A stretch of 64,000 bases of DNA, from contig CM060846.1 of the NCBI GenBank assembly GCA_030762175.1, positions 308,608,512 through 308,672,511 of the forward strand, read 5' to 3'. Positions within the stretch are counted from its first letter, which is position 1. Every line of letters begins with the position of its first letter. Below are positions 34,666-48,283 of the stretch, piece by piece. Below the pieces are notes generated by a model. The model did not search any database and was not told the DNA's origin. It saw only the letters and a program-made list of their open reading frames with translations. This stretch comes from Metallyticus violacea. Taxonomy: Eukaryota > Arthropoda > Insecta > Mantodea > Metallyticidae. The translations under genes were made by a program, and so were the position numbers.

Positions 34666-37600
34666 TTTGTGCATTTGCTGTGTCTTACTGTCCTTCAGTG
34701 ACTAGATTTATTTGGGCAACTGAAACATAGGTTTCCTTTACCCTCTTGGGTAATCACCACTTTTTGAAAATTCAACTTAGGTCTTCCAACCTCGGATTTG
34801 TGACTGGAACACAAATAAACATTTTTTTTTAGAATTCAGCTTTAGTTTTCCTGCAGAAAATAATTCACATTTCTTGAATATATTGACCATTTGGTATAAA
34901 AAACCATGCATGAATATTTTTAATAAACCTTGACTATGTTTCCGGGCATCTCATTTTTTACAATACATTATGAACTAGGTATATTTTCTTCAAAAACTAG
35001 AACATTACCCTCCTTCATAGTTTCAAACAAAGCCCTACGAAGCTACTTAATTTCGACGGGTGATTTTTATGACTACTGTTAAAAGGAACAAAAGTAATAG
35101 TGTTGATATAATACTTTTTAATAATTAAGTTATTTATTGACAATATGCAATACGATTAAGGAATGGAATTTTGAGTTTCCTATAATCTCTATTAGCAGTT
35201 TCTATATTATGAACAATTATTAATATCACTTCTGCACCAACTTAAGTTTCAGAGAAAATAATAATTATACAATATTATGCAATAAACAGTGCCAGTTTTC
35301 CTATTGAAGGCAAAATATATGCACAATATCCAAATGTATTACGTACTTATATATGCAAGAAAAATGTTTTATGTTATTACTTTTCTGTCTGTAACGTCAA
35401 ATACTTGATTATATAAGATTTTATGTTCCTATTGAACCACAGGTACGCACGTTTCACGGCAACACGCGGATCGGCGGTTAGAGCGATAACTGCCGGCATT
35501 CGAATATAATATCTGCGGAACTGATTCAAATTATCGCAATTACACCTACAACTACAATAACGATAAACATCCAATATCTCATAAAGTACATGCTTATTTT
35601 AATTGAAAATGTTATTGTAATTGTGGAAACTTGAATCACTTGCTGTCATGAAATGGGAGAATTCATGAAAAACCCAGTACAATGAAAAGTCAAGTTCAAA
35701 AATATTTTCGGACCAAATTACAGATTAAAATATTAAACTTTATAGAGAGCAGTAGGTAGAATTAAAGTTATTTTTTTCATTGATGGAGAATATGCTAAAC
35801 GGTTCAATGTTTTCCTAATTATTTTGGCGATTTAAAGCATTTTTACCACTGGTACATTTTAAATTGTTTAAAATGCAATTACTTGTGCACGTACATTACC
35901 TTTTGAAACACCAGCAATATCATGAAAAAGTACAGAGTATCGAATTGATGCATATAAGGACATTTGCTTAGAGACTAACGGACTACATGCAATGTTTTCC
36001 GCGCAACAACAAAAAATAGAAGACTCCCTTTCGCTCTTAATGGGAAATAAGGACATTCATTGCAGTAGAAATTAATGTAAACATGTCTTAGCCTCACAAT
36101 CGAAGCGGTATAAAACTGAATTTAATAAATCTGAAAAAAATGTACTTTTTAGCATCTTTCTCTCTGTGCGGCGATATGGTCAACTATCTCACTGGACGAG
36201 GCGCCCTTGCTTCAAACATATTCAGTCACAACGTTTTATAAATTTCATCATGAAAACAATGTCAGTGATAATCTCTGCTTAAGAATACAAGCTGCTCGAG
36301 ATTTAAGTATTATAAAATGAAAATTTAAGAGTAACAAAACTATTAGTTGAATTACACTTAATCCTTTGGTGTCATTTTACGGAATATTGTACTCTTTTTG
36401 TAGGTAACAATTTACATTTATGAGGCGATATGAGGAGTTTGTAATGAATACATGACATAAAACGACATCGCCGGCTTTATTTTTATGACAAGGTTAATTC
36501 TAGGTCTTCTAATCCGAAAAGTCATCCGTGTCATACTGTTTTATTTTCTCATTTAAACTTTTTGGTAACAAATTGAAGATAACTGAAACATGATAGTCTA
36601 CAACACTAATCAAATGTACAATTATAAAAAAAATATTTGAAATTCAAATGATAGTAGTTAAACTAGTTCCACACACTATTTATATTTTGTTTAGTATTTT
36701 TTGACTTGGAGCCTTGAATTATATGGTCAATTTGTGCATTTGACGTCTCGCCAAAACGTATTCCATTTGTGCACACAGATGTTTAGACCAAAGAAGCTAT
36801 GAATATATTTCAGTTCCTGATGAACTTTCACGTAGATGGGATAAAGTGAAGGTGATAAAACGGAAACGACAAAATTGTGGATAGGCAGCTGTTATTGGTT
36901 GGAGTTCTTATTGGTTGCTTATGCAAGAGCTAAATAATCTACACATTTCATCACATGTAGGTAAGCTTGTTTAGTGTAATATTTGCATATTGACGGTTGG
37001 CAATAATCAACCTTTTATACTAAAAGCAGTGCTTTTAGCTAATCACACTCACCAAACATCCAATGATGCCCGTTGTACCTTCCCAATGTATGTTTTGATT
37101 GGGGTTTCTCAAGAATAGTCCTGTGAGAAAATTTAAGATTTAATTGGAGAATAAAATAGATAACAGAGCACGGAAAAGAAGAAGGAAAAGTGCAAATAGA
37201 ATGAAACCGGAGAAAAGACACAACTTTGAAAAAAAAAAAATCTTTAAAGCCCCAACATTGTTTACTAGTTCACACTTTTCATTGTCCGCGATTGTGACAA
37301 CCCAATGCTCCCAACTGAGTTATTGGGGCGGTCGGCTAGTTAGATTAAAAGCTATAAATACCAGAGAAAAGCACATGCTCTGATGACATGCTTTTCTGCA
37401 ATCAATAAACTTATTTCGAAAAGTAATGTGTGACGACTTTTTTTTTAAATTTTGATTTTTTCAACCATCTCCTCTTTCTCCCTTCCTACTTCAAATGTAA
37501 TCGTCTTCATTTATGGTAAACAGCAGCTGTGGTTCTATCGCTTAGTTTGAAAACATCACATATTTGAGAATGTTAGCTTTTCGAAGCAAACTCATCTTCG

Positions 37601-38543
37601 GCCTGTATGCGAAAGTGAATATTCAACAAGCGTTCGCTAAATACGTTGCTCCTGCCAGAACACCTGCAGCTAATTTGAGGACAATGGAGATGGAAACGTG
37701 TAAGAATATATGAGAACAGTTTAAAAGTCCCGATACAAAGTTCAGCCAGCAACCGGTTAGACGCCGGGTTGCCACCGATATTTTCTTGCATAGACTCGCA
37801 GCGAACAAGCTTTTAAAACTTAAGTACAACATATTAAATAACAGACTTTAGTACTCACCATCCTTGCAGTAGGTGCTCGAAATTTTCCTTGACACACAAT
37901 CCATTTTTCATCTTAAGTAAGCACAAAGCTTATTCTTACACTTACTGTTTAAATATTGATGATGAGAGAAAATAAGTTTCAAGAAGGCATTCTTTATCCT
38001 ATTAAGAAGACTGTGGAAACATAAGTCAGAAAACACCATACTCGGTGATTTAGGACGAACAGCATCTACTTCAATGTATAATGATATTAGTTGAGTTAAT
38101 TTACAACATATTCATCAATTTAACGAATTAATTTTATTTAAAGATTGCATTACTAAAACAACATTCACAAAACTTCGTTTGCCTATATTAATATTTCAAA
38201 TAACATATTTCTATAAGAAATCGCTGACATCGGTAATAGCTTAATAAAGATGTTTATACACTTTAAGCATACTTTTTGGGCATGGCAGGTCTCAAGTGGA
38301 CGTTTGTACTGAATATAAGCGAATGAAAATATAAAATGCAGTGTTAGCCAAGCTTATACTGTTGCTGCAAGGGATTTTAAGGGGAGGAACTTGCAACAAA
38401 TCCAGTACATAGACTATGGGTTCTTCATTTTCTTTTGATTTTAAATACAAAGAATTGCATAGAAATAAAAGTTCACAACTTTTTAATTTGTTAATGGAAA
38501 TTATCAATTCCAAATAATATAGCATTCTGATCTTCACATTCAC

Positions 38544-38570
38544 AAAAAAAAAAAAAAAAAAAAAAAAAAA
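38544..38570. repeat. Poly-A run
   Basis: Twenty-seven A's without a recognisable SINE body next to them. Confidence 0.85.
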
Positions 38571-38882
38571 TATCTGTACGAATCAAATATTCCTTATTCC
38601 AAAATATGTCCTTCAAAATTACATTCTTTATTTAACTTGCATAAGAATCATACAATTTAATTTTACGTATATTACAACTGATTTCAAGTATGCAAAACAA
38701 CCACTGTATTAATATCGATTATTTAACATAAAAACTTCTTTTACAATTTTTTCCCATTTACCAATGTCATGGTGGATAAATTCGTTAAGAAAACAGCTCC
38801 AAGATGAAGTATAACAGAAACAAATCAGACAAAAGCCTACACACAATTACTACCAAAAGTTTAGTGCAAGGCAGTGAAATTA

Positions 38883-38906
38883 ACACACACACACACACAC
38901 ACACAC

Positions 38907-38939
<33 letters not shown>
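38883..38939. repeat. Compound CA/TA microsatellite
   Basis: (AC)12 at 38883-38906 is followed by (AT)n at 38909-38939. It is the same arrangement as at 44323-44402 and 53481-53554. Confidence 0.93.
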
Positions 38940-38943
<4 letters not shown>

Positions 38944-39569
38944 AATAATTAGTTACCTAAGTCACTGCTCTGATAACAGAAAATGAATCAGGATTCGGAT
39001 TTCGCAAAATATTACTGATTCCAATCAAGACATGGCGGCAAATAATCATTGATACATGTATAACGATGTGTATAGCTTAAAAATAAAAGTCATAAAAGCA
39101 CAAGACAATTTCTGATTGCAATCAAGACGATAAATCCAGTGTAAGATTATTGTCTGATTGGGTGTAAACTCGTGTTTACAGTCAAATAATGAAATTCAGC
39201 TTCTAACTTAAATTGAGTTTGAGTAGAAGGCAAACACAAATACATGGTGAATAACTATAATCCCTTATGCATTTTTAATTATTGTGCATATTATATTACA
39301 TAGATATAATAAAACATTATATGACACATGAATTAGAAGACATATTTATTTTATAGGTACAAGCGCTGAATCATTTATAAAATGAAAATGAGCTCATATC
39401 GCTTGCTGAATACATAATGTGTGGCTAAACTAGAAGCCCGGATCAAAAATACTAGTAGTATTATGAGTCGCCTCTTAAGAAATAAACCTATCATAGTAGA
39501 AAAACCTTAGGGAGGTCTCCGGATTATATGCAATAATGAGAGACGTTACTGGTTCCGTGATGGGAAAAG

Positions 39570-39640
39570 GACACGGTAACTCAGTTGGTTAGAGCATAAG
39601 CACGGAAGACTGAAGATCTGTGGAACAAATCCAGGCTATG
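39570..39640 (+). mobile_element. tRNA-derived fragment
   Basis: gacacggtaactcagttggt followed by tagagc is a good tRNA D-arm/A-box match, and gtggaacaaatccaggc stands at the B-box/T-arm position with substitutions. The acceptor stem does not pair well, so it is a SINE head or tRNA pseudogene rather than a working tRNA. Confidence 0.4.
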
Positions 39641-40036
39641 ATTTAAATTTTTCAAGTCTAATTCTTTCGTTTCAACTAATTTCTACACACAGTTAGTGTG
39701 AAAGAACTATTTCTATGCATAGTATAAATTTAATTCTAAATACTTTCTTTATAAACTCCTTGCTCTGCATCATTCAGGTACCTAATAATTTATATATAAT
39801 TTCTAAGCCTTGGGGATTACAAGCATATATGTATCCTTACTGCAAAAACATTATGAACCCCTTGGGGTTTGTATAAATTTGTGGTACAATAACGTTGGTA
39901 TGCCACCGTTAATTTTGTATTAAAATAGCTTTCTATTTAGTCTGATTTTATACCTGTTGTACCGTAGAAGGGAAAGTGACAACAATAACGCATCAAATTT
40001 TGTAACGCAATTTTCTGGGTGAAATAGACTTTTAGA

Positions 40037-40894
40037 TGTCGCGAATTTACACAGCGAACAAAAAGATTGCAGGAACTGGAAATTGGGCTTGCTGGAGATC
40101 GCTTCTCCCTATAGACTACCGACACAAGGTGTTTGCCCACCACCCCGTGCTTTTCCTTCTGCTACCCCCAAAGAGTTCTCTTGCGAACGCGAGGGTGGTG
40201 AGGAGACGTTTTCGGGCGCTCTCGGGTGCTTCCGTACCGCTTTGCTCGAACGCATCACGCAGACTCTGGCGAGGGAACTCGACTGCCATCGCCGTCATTC
40301 GGCAAGCGCTAGCGTGGTGCTCGGATAGGAGTAGAGCTCCGTCACAACTTGCACTGCTGAGCGCGGCACACAGCGAGAAGCCAGTAGCTGTTGCAGTCGA
40401 ATCCGAGTTTGATACGGAAGTCACCCCTTTGACAACTCGACGAAACAGAAGTAGTCACCTGGTATCTTCACGGCCGTCTTGCCCTTTAACGGAAATCTTC
40501 CATTCCCTCCCCAAATATTTTTTTTACTGAGTGGCAAGGAGAGGGAACTTGGGTTCTTTAAGAGTCCGAAAGGTCAGCAAGCTTTTTTATATCCGAAAAT
40601 CCCCCAGTAAAAAAACTCGTCTCTTCGAACGCGGAGAAGAGGAAGAACGAAAGGAAAAAATAAGAAGTAGATCAAATCAAAATAAAGTTTCTTCAAAAGT
40701 GTCTAAGTGATTGATAATTTATAGTAATCAGAAGTAATACGAATCCTCTTGGTTTCCCGCGAGTGTCAACCGAAAAGAGCGGGAGACACTTTATCTAGGA
40801 GAGTGGTGGTTCATCTTTGGAGGTTAACAAAATTTTCAAAAGCTTGATATCTGCGACATCGTTGGTGCTGTCTTGTTCGGGAACAGTGGAAAAT
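40037..40894 (+). promoter_or_regulatory. Promoter and 5' leader zone of the ephrin-like gene
   Basis: This stretch is rich in G+C and CpG compared with its surroundings, most strongly at about 40130-40480. I found no ATG on the + strand between the one at 40036 and the gene's start at 40895. A TATA-like ttttatat lies near 40586, and a tcag initiator-like site lies nearby at about 40573. The transcription start cannot be fixed from sequence. The ORFs here begin with non-ATG codons or read the opposite strand and look like products of base composition. Confidence 0.55.
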
Positions 40895-41004
40895 ATGCCT
40901 TGGTTCGTTTTGTTTCTGCTTTTACTTGCTGTGATGGAGGCCTTTCCACGGGAAGCAACGTGTATGCGGCTGCCGGATATATTTTGGAACTCCACCAACC
41001 CAAT
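40895..41004 (+). CDS. Ephrin: First coding exon of an ephrin-like gene (partial)
   Basis: This exon encodes 36 complete codons plus two bases. Residues 1-23 form a signal peptide (hydrophobic core WFVLFLLLLAV). They are followed by RLPDIFWNSTNP, which matches the start of the ephrin receptor-binding domain, where a W-N/S-x-x-N-P segment opens the first strand. N32-S33-T34 is an N-glycosylation sequon. The exon ends AT|gtaagt, a perfect donor, so the next codon is split after two bases and will be Ile or Met, which suits the family. The ATG at 40895 is the first for about 858 bases, has A at -3, and an in-frame TAG lies upstream at 40796. Ephrins are cell-surface ligands of Eph receptors used in axon guidance and boundary formation. 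Family assignment rests on a short stretch, so it is likely rather than certain. No later exon is in the window. Confidence 0.75.
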
Positions 41005-43470
41005 GTAAGTACCGTGATTGTAGTTCGCGCACACATGTTAGAGTGTATAGTAGGCTTAAGGTATGTGTGTGTTTGTGGGGGGAGGTATTCCCGCGTGGAT
41101 TCCGCATAGTCGAAACAAATGAACGGGACGCGATCCTCGGTGGAGCGACCTGCGTAACCACGTATTGAACGCGTCTTTGGCGAACGAAGCCCTCCTGTGT
41201 CGGCGTGGATGGCCTGTGGAGGACTGGGTTCAGGTGAAAATCCAATATGGCTACTGCTACCGGACATTTGCCGCAGGGTGCAAAGTCAAAACTTGTACAG
41301 AAAACAGGTTTGAGTAGAAGGCAAGCGAGTGCCAAGGTTAGGTGTCTCCTTTGCTCCAATACATTTGAAAGGAGAGACAAGGAAAGAATAAGTAAGCCTG
41401 TGTTCCCTCCCCTACTTCCTTCTAGCGCGGCTGTAATACCAAACTTTATCGCCCAATGTGACACGATACAAGGTGGCTGTGACGTGCCCAATTATTTCCA
41501 AAACAATGTCTGCTGGCAATGACCCCCGCAATAGCTGCCCAACAATAGCCCGAAATTCGCCTCATCCAGCGCCAAAGTGACGGCTTGGTAGACCCGCTGC
41601 GTTACTAGAGCAAAATTTGTCACGTGGAAGGAACACGTTTCAACTCACTCCGTCCGCTCGAAAACAAGCGCTTAGAATGCTTTTATTACCTCGGAATTTC
41701 TCCTGGATTGTCGCAAACATCGTGTTAATAAAACAGTACCACATCCTACGTACGGTTTCTTTAAAACAAAATGTTATCCAAGATACCACGTACTTGATGG
41801 TTGGTTTACGATTAATGCTGTCGATTTTGATAATTCTATTCAACGGGCAAATCGAGAATGTCAGAAGAATGTAGCTGGTGTACAAAACTGGGTACTGGAA
41901 TATTGGTTCTGTCATTAGCAGCATTCCAAACACGGTGATAATTTAGCTTAATTAAAGCATTCCATGGTTTAATCTTGGGATCATTAAGCATTATTAACGA
42001 CCCAAGTTCCTTTTGCAAACAGCAGAAGCTTTACATGCCTATGCATAACAAAGGTTTCAATTTAAGGAATAGTTGTACTATTGTTCACAACACTTTTCGC
42101 TAAAAACTTCTGCGGGTAATGAAACTTGGCTTTCAATTGCAAATTAATACTGGAAAATGCATTGAAATAACTGATACAGAGTCTAACTGAAGTATAGCTG
42201 TTATTCCGGAAATGACGCGATGCTTATAAATGCTTACTGACACGGTAAAGAGGGTGTGTATTTGTTCCACTAATGGTATTTTAAAATCATACTTAACGAC
42301 TTCACGTCATTTATATGTGCGCCATCCCCTGTTCAAAAAGTAGGGACGTAAAGGTTTTAATGATTTATATCCGATCAAAGACTACAATAACGCAGAAATT
42401 AATTTCCTTCTCGACTTCCTTCCAATATTATTCTATTATTTCTGAAGAGTCCAGGACTAACGAGTATTTCTCGAACAAATCGAAAAGGCCCATACAACCA
42501 GAGCAAATTACAATAAAAGGTGGAATCAGAGGGAAAACATGTAATAGCGCGTTTTACATATTGAAAATTGCTAATAATTATGCATGTGGTTTTAGATTAC
42601 AGGTCGCAAAATGTACCCTTTAAAACCGTTTCATAAAACTATGCTCTTTTCATTTAAATGTTATGCTGAGAGTCGTAGGAAGACACGCATGCATTTGGAA
42701 ACGCATATTAAAGCTGATGCAACTTCCCTTTATGTGATAGGTTTAGCTATAATCTGCCACAACAATCATTAAATTAGTCCTTCCAAAGTAAATACCTGTA
42801 GAAAATGAGTATTTTGACCATTTAAAGTTCATATTTACGATTAATCATAGCCACTAAGTTGTGTTGTTTTTCAATAATTTGGAGGGATATTCTACTGGTA
42901 TAATTTATATAAAGCATGGGTATCTATTTAATACAATGAAGATATATGCTTTTCTTGGTGTTAAAATTTCAGTAGCTTATGAGGTTTCCGCACTAGTTAT
43001 GTAGTTCACAAAAATGTTGCTGTGTTCTTTTTAGAAAGAGTCAAAATTAGCGCTACAGAATATTTAAATCTGTATCTGTAACCTTGTGTATGTATGGTAG
43101 GGAATTTTCCAAACAAATCACTGTGTTTTACTATTTTAAATCACTGTATTTTACTATTTTCTGAATTACAAATATGTTGGGATAAATGAGAAAAAGGTAT
43201 CCACTTTTATTTTAAATACTTTTATAATACTCACCTTGAAGTTCTCACTTTTCGTGTACTCTCGAGTTCTTTATTTCTCTTTTACCATTTCATTAATGCT
43301 TATAAGTGCCAATGTATGCATAATTTTGTATATCTTTGAATTATCATTAAGAATGCAAGGATGAAAATTATTTGCGATCAACAACAGCAGATTCTGTAGT
43401 ATGCATTGTGGAGCGCGTTGAAATGTTTGCGTGTAAAATGGTTAAATAAAAGAATAACCATGAAATCTGC

Positions 43471-43512
43471 AAGAGAAAGAAAAAAAAAAAAAGAAAGAAA
43501 AAAGAAAGAAAC
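43471..43512. repeat. Purine-rich GAAA/poly-A tract
   Basis: An imperfect tract of A's with scattered G's. Its complement explains the F/S-rich tail of the minus-strand ORF here. Confidence 0.8.
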
Positions 43513-44322
43513 TGCTAACTAAAAGCTCGTTTTTGTTTTGTCTAATATAAATATTTATCATGTTTCCACAATGCTTATATTCAAGTACTTTCAAAACGCA
43601 TTTTTCTCGTGTAGTGTACATTAACAAAGTTGTAAGAATAGTCGCACAGCCATGGACACATTTCACTGACTTAGCCCATACGGTTGTGCAGTCACTAGAG
43701 TTAAGAATTGCCAAATGTTTGCTTTGCCTTGTATTGCTGTACCAAGTGAGATCGTTAAGCTGTCCCACTTTACAAACTAATTCCTTTATGAAGGATGATC
43801 AACCCGCTACAGTGATCTAAACTATTAGAGTCAAGCCTCTGATGATGTTTTACATTTTTCTATAAATACTGTGAATGTTTAGACAAGGATGCCACGTTAA
43901 AAAGACAGTAATCATTATGCAGCTAATTTTAACGCTATGGTTACGTTGCTGATGTTATTGATAACAGTACATTATTCAATTCTTAAAATTTTAAAGTCTA
44001 CCTAATGAGACGTGATGTGACGTTTTCACAGATGGAATTCAGTAAACCGAAAGGCTTTTGAGATGTGTAATTGTGCTTTATGTTACTGGAAGTGGATGCA
44101 ACAGTTCATATAAAGTTTACATTGTATCAAAATATCAATCTCGCTTATTTCCGAACATATGAGGCAATATTATATAGTGCAGCAAGAAAAAGACAAATTG
44201 TGTGCGTGTTTTCTAGTTCAGTATATTGGGTCGAAAGTTTGCACAATTCTCAATATCTCTTTCGGAACTTCTTTGCCATGCAGAGAGTTTCTTATTACCT
44301 CTTATGTTGAACAGAATGTATA

Positions 44323-44402
<80 letters not shown>
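44323..44402. repeat. Compound CA/TA microsatellite
   Basis: A CA tract of about 58 bases followed directly by a TA tract of about 22 bases. The T/H-rich ORF at 44226-44438 is an artefact. Confidence 0.95.
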
Positions 44403-45216
44403 GAAATATATTTTGGTCTAAAATATAAATTTATTTAGGTTAGTATTAAGCAGTTTTCTCTATTTGATATTATGAGTAATGGCTTTAGTTCTGCTTACTC
44501 ATTGCAAACTTTGTGAAAATTTAGCATTAAACCTTTGCGTCATCACAAAGAAAAGTGTTTAACCACATAAGTGAAGGTATCACTATCATTGTTGTACGGT
44601 AAACTTATTTGCGTCTGTAAATTCGTTGTAACAGCAAGCACAAGCTCATAGCCGGCTATCATCGGCAAAATGCTTCATTTGGTACGCAGCTACATTTCGC
44701 CTCAAAACGCTGATCTGCTCAAATTATACAGTCGTGCGACATTTACATTACATGCCTTGTTACGCTATAGAGTAAGGGAAACAATATCCAAATCACCAAC
44801 ACCTGTATAATTATTTCATATTCTGTAAAGTTTGTTTGCATGTAGGACGCTTTCCTTTTGTTTAATTTGAACAAACGCGTTAAAACATTCAAAGAAAGTC
44901 ACCTCCATTTTATTAACTTTGAATCACCAACTTTATAATGTTAACACTAATAGGAATTGTAAAACGAAATGTAAATGATTCTAAATCTTTCCAACTTAAT
45001 TGTACTTTAGTTAACAACTGTCTACATTTTGCTAGATATATTTTACGGGACATTCTGTAATATAAAATGTACTCCGGTTTTTAAGTTAATTACTTTGGAG
45101 TGTTTAAATAATTTTGGTAATTGGCAAATTAAGCAGATTACATTGGAGTTATAATGATTGATAATAATTAAAAATAAATAAAATAAATAAAAATAAAATA
45201 TGTATATGTATATATA

Positions 45217-45340
45217 CCGGGTGTTTCCATAATGTTATAAACTGTCAGGGGGCAAATGTAATGTCAATTTAAGATAGAGAATTCCTGTCCGGAAATGTCT
45301 CAGTCGCAAGCTTTAAGCCAAAGTCTTTTTACATAAATTG
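45217..45340 (+). mobile_element. Possible left end of a mariner-type transposon
   Basis: After tatata the sequence ccgggtgtttccataatgtt begins abruptly and reads like the terminal repeat of insect mariner-type elements. No matching right end or transposase was found downstream. Confidence 0.3.
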
Positions 45341-46020
45341 CAGTTAATTGTGATGCACTAGTGTGTAGTACATGTCTGTATTGACACGTTGAAAAGTACC
45401 TCGATCAGTCAAAAATGAGGTATTAAGATTTTGGTCAGCTGGTAATATACTTATAGTTCCAGCTAAGGATAGAAGATGTAGGTAAACTGTAATACCTACT
45501 GATCAAATAAATAAAAATACTCGACTCTGAGCGAAATGCGTTGCCATGCCTGCATTGAAGCTGGGGTACGCCATCACTGCCAGTACTCTAAGTGGAATGC
45601 AATTATTACATTTACACAAATAAATAAATACGTTTTCTTATTACACTTTCATGGGTATTCCAAAACAATTCTAGCGTTTAACCTGCAGCTGAAGGGTTTC
45701 TGAACCGGGGACATTTATCTCAAATTGATTCATTTGCTCTACTCCATTATTCTTGAAAGATTGTGTTATCATAACAAAAAAAAAAAAAGATGGTGTTCCA
45801 GAATTGCCGTACAATTTTGAAGTTATACTCTCGTGTACTTTCATGGTATTCACGCCCATATTGATTGCAATTGTCAGGGGGTTAGAGTTGGACAAAATTA
45901 GTCGTTACGTATGATACTTTTCTTACTGAATAAATTTCAAATCTAATATTCAGTCGAAGCTTAGGTATTAATACACATTCATTTCCTCCTTATACTTCTG
46001 CACCTACATTAATTAATGTC

Positions 46021-46315
46021 GGTCTATGGTCATTATGATGTAATGGTAACCATATTTGCCTGCTAAACTCAAGATCGCGAGTTCAATTCCGGCCAGGACC
46101 GATGTATTTTTTCGAGCGTAAAAATCCTAAGTATGCCTTTCTTCGGAATGGAAGTAAAGCAGTAGGTCCCATGTTGTACATTTACGGCTTATAAAAGAGC
46201 CTTAAGTCTGATAGAAGGAGCCTCTGAGTAAAATTTATCGACCGTTTCACACCTTGAATTGAATGGGACGCTGATGACCTGAGACGTTAAAGAGCCTCGG
46301 TAAATAAACCAAATC
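46021..46315 (+). mobile_element. SINE family A copy A6
   Basis: The head is degraded (ggtctatggtcattatgatg) with B-box gagttcaattccgg. The body is complete, with tcctaagtatgcctttcttc and gggacgctgatgacctgaga, then gttaaagagcctcggtaaat. Intronic, same strand as the ephrin-like gene. Confidence 0.86.
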
Positions 46316-48283
46316 ATTCAATCATTAACCTATATTAAATATAATTCCTTTAGCTGTTAATGATTCTGACCGGCCTATTTTACTGTCTGTTTACATGGGT
46401 AAAGTAATTGTGCAATGACAATCAATGAAACAAAGATAACCGTTTTTAAAGAAAGAACATTAGCAACATTGACGGTTGCTAATTCAGCTGCTGTTTTTCA
46501 CAACCCTTAAAGTGTTATGTGACACATATTTCTTTAGTCTTGAGTTTAAAATTGAAAGCTCTTAATTCAACAGAAGATAAAATTGAAAATCTCCGAAACT
46601 GAATTGAATCGTATGTTGTAATGACCTTTCACCGCAAGCTCAATGTGCAGAACACAGTAACATTTATATATGCGTTACAAGCTACTTTAAACGTAGATGA
46701 AACATACGGAAAACTGCTGAATTTTTGTTTCTACTGAGCTGTTGTTAAAGACTTGCAGAGTACCCCGAGTTTGTAAGAATATCCAAATAATAGAGGAATG
46801 AGCATGGCGAGCGCTGATGTTCTCATTTTCATTGGAATTCCTCCAAAGTTCTAGTTTTCTCTTGACACGTTTCCAATTTATAGGGTGTCTGTGCTTTTAA
46901 CGGGAATTTGCATCATGTTTGCTCTCTTTATGTGACTACATGGGGATGCTGATTAATTTTATTAAATATCAATTTCTGAGTTGTACTGTTCGCAACACAT
47001 TTTCGACGCATTGTTGTGGCTGTTGAAATACCATTACCCCCCTTTTGTCATGTACATGTTCTCAACCTAAGGCTCTCTTTTGCGATTATTCCACGTATCT
47101 GCATATCTACTACATTACTGGAATTATAGCTGTTGAAGATGGTCGCATACACCGAAAGATGGATACTAAAATGGTTAAAACATCAATAGGCTCTAAAGCA
47201 TTGTCTAATTGTTTTATCATAGTAATCCGACTCTAAAAGTGATGGAAATGCTTCATGAACAATAATTTTTTATACTCTTCCTTCCAAAAATGCATAAACC
47301 CTCGTGAGGGTCGAGCCATTCATTTTGCCATCAAACATTCTACTGAGAACCTGGTGTGACAAGTTAAAATTAATGAAACTTTAGAAACGTTTACCCACAT
47401 ATTTTTTAAGCTTGAAAGCGATCAACTGATTTTCATCCGATGGTAATTATTTATTTTAAAGTGTAATTCTAGGATTCTTTCCCAGAAGCAATTTCTAATT
47501 GCAGATATATCAGGAATCTAGAAATGTATCATCTCCTAATTGAGAGCATCACAAAGATTATTGATGCATTGTGGCTGGACGAGCACTTGAATGTTTTTAT
47601 AGTTCGGTTCGTAATGTAATCCTTTGAATCCAGTTGTGCGGTGCGCGGATCGATTCCAGGTTAAAGCGAGCTCGATACTGAGCTCTTTACTCCAGAAAAC
47701 ACTACGTACCAAAAGACATGAAGGAGATTACACCCTGAACATCAATATGACGCGTAAACTTCTGTCTCGCTTATCTACGAGAGTATGGCTTTTTATAGAT
47801 ATTTTTGTGAAAAAATAGGTCCATTAAATTATCTAAAATTGTTTTTAAACTTATTTGGTTTTAGTGTTAAACACAGCAATCAGCATGTAAATTCCTATTT
47901 TAATTTCGGATTAGGACAGCATATTTCTGGGGTATTCATTAATAATTTGAAATAAAATGGCAGGTAATTCAGACGCCGAAGTATTTTATTTAATTCATTT
48001 TGTTCAACGTCCAAAGATCCACGACAATCGGCATGACACATTACTTTTTCATACTAATAGCTTTTAACGAAGCGATTCTACATCTAATTTAAATGCAACC
48101 GGCTATTCCTTACAAGAAATACATATATTTATTTTGCTTACTATTGCAAGAAATTTATTTGGTCAACAATGTATACTCTTAACAGCATTATCAATAGCGA
48201 AATTGGAAATATTTGGTATATTTGAACTAAATATTGTAATAATCCATTAATTATCCACTAATAAGATTAAGCTACACTCTATG

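Larger units (their letters stand above)
34666..40036. other. Gene-free upstream region of the ephrin-like gene
   Basis: AT-rich, with a CA/TA compound microsatellite (38883-38939), a poly-A run (38544-38570) and a tRNA-like fragment at 39570-39640. ORFs at 35377, 35868, 37039, 37573 and 38292 show no recognised domain. No promoter or exon other than the zone from 40037 was identified. Confidence 0.4.

Noticed and set aside
36160..36240. tRNA-like sequence
   Set aside because: A- and B-box resemblance is too weak and no stems pair.
40036..40530. 164-residue ORF and overlapping ORFs in the GC-rich promoter zone
   Set aside because: Long frames on both strands are expected in CpG-rich DNA with few stops. 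No domain was recognised, and the segment lies just upstream of the ephrin-like exon.
40817..40894. N-terminal extension of the ephrin-like exon
   Set aside because: The upstream start is TTG, not ATG. The ATG at 40895 gives a clean signal peptide.
40922..41491. 189-residue minus-strand ORF across the exon and its donor
   Set aside because: Shadow of the GC-rich exon and promoter zone. No recognised domain, and it conflicts with the better supported plus-strand exon.
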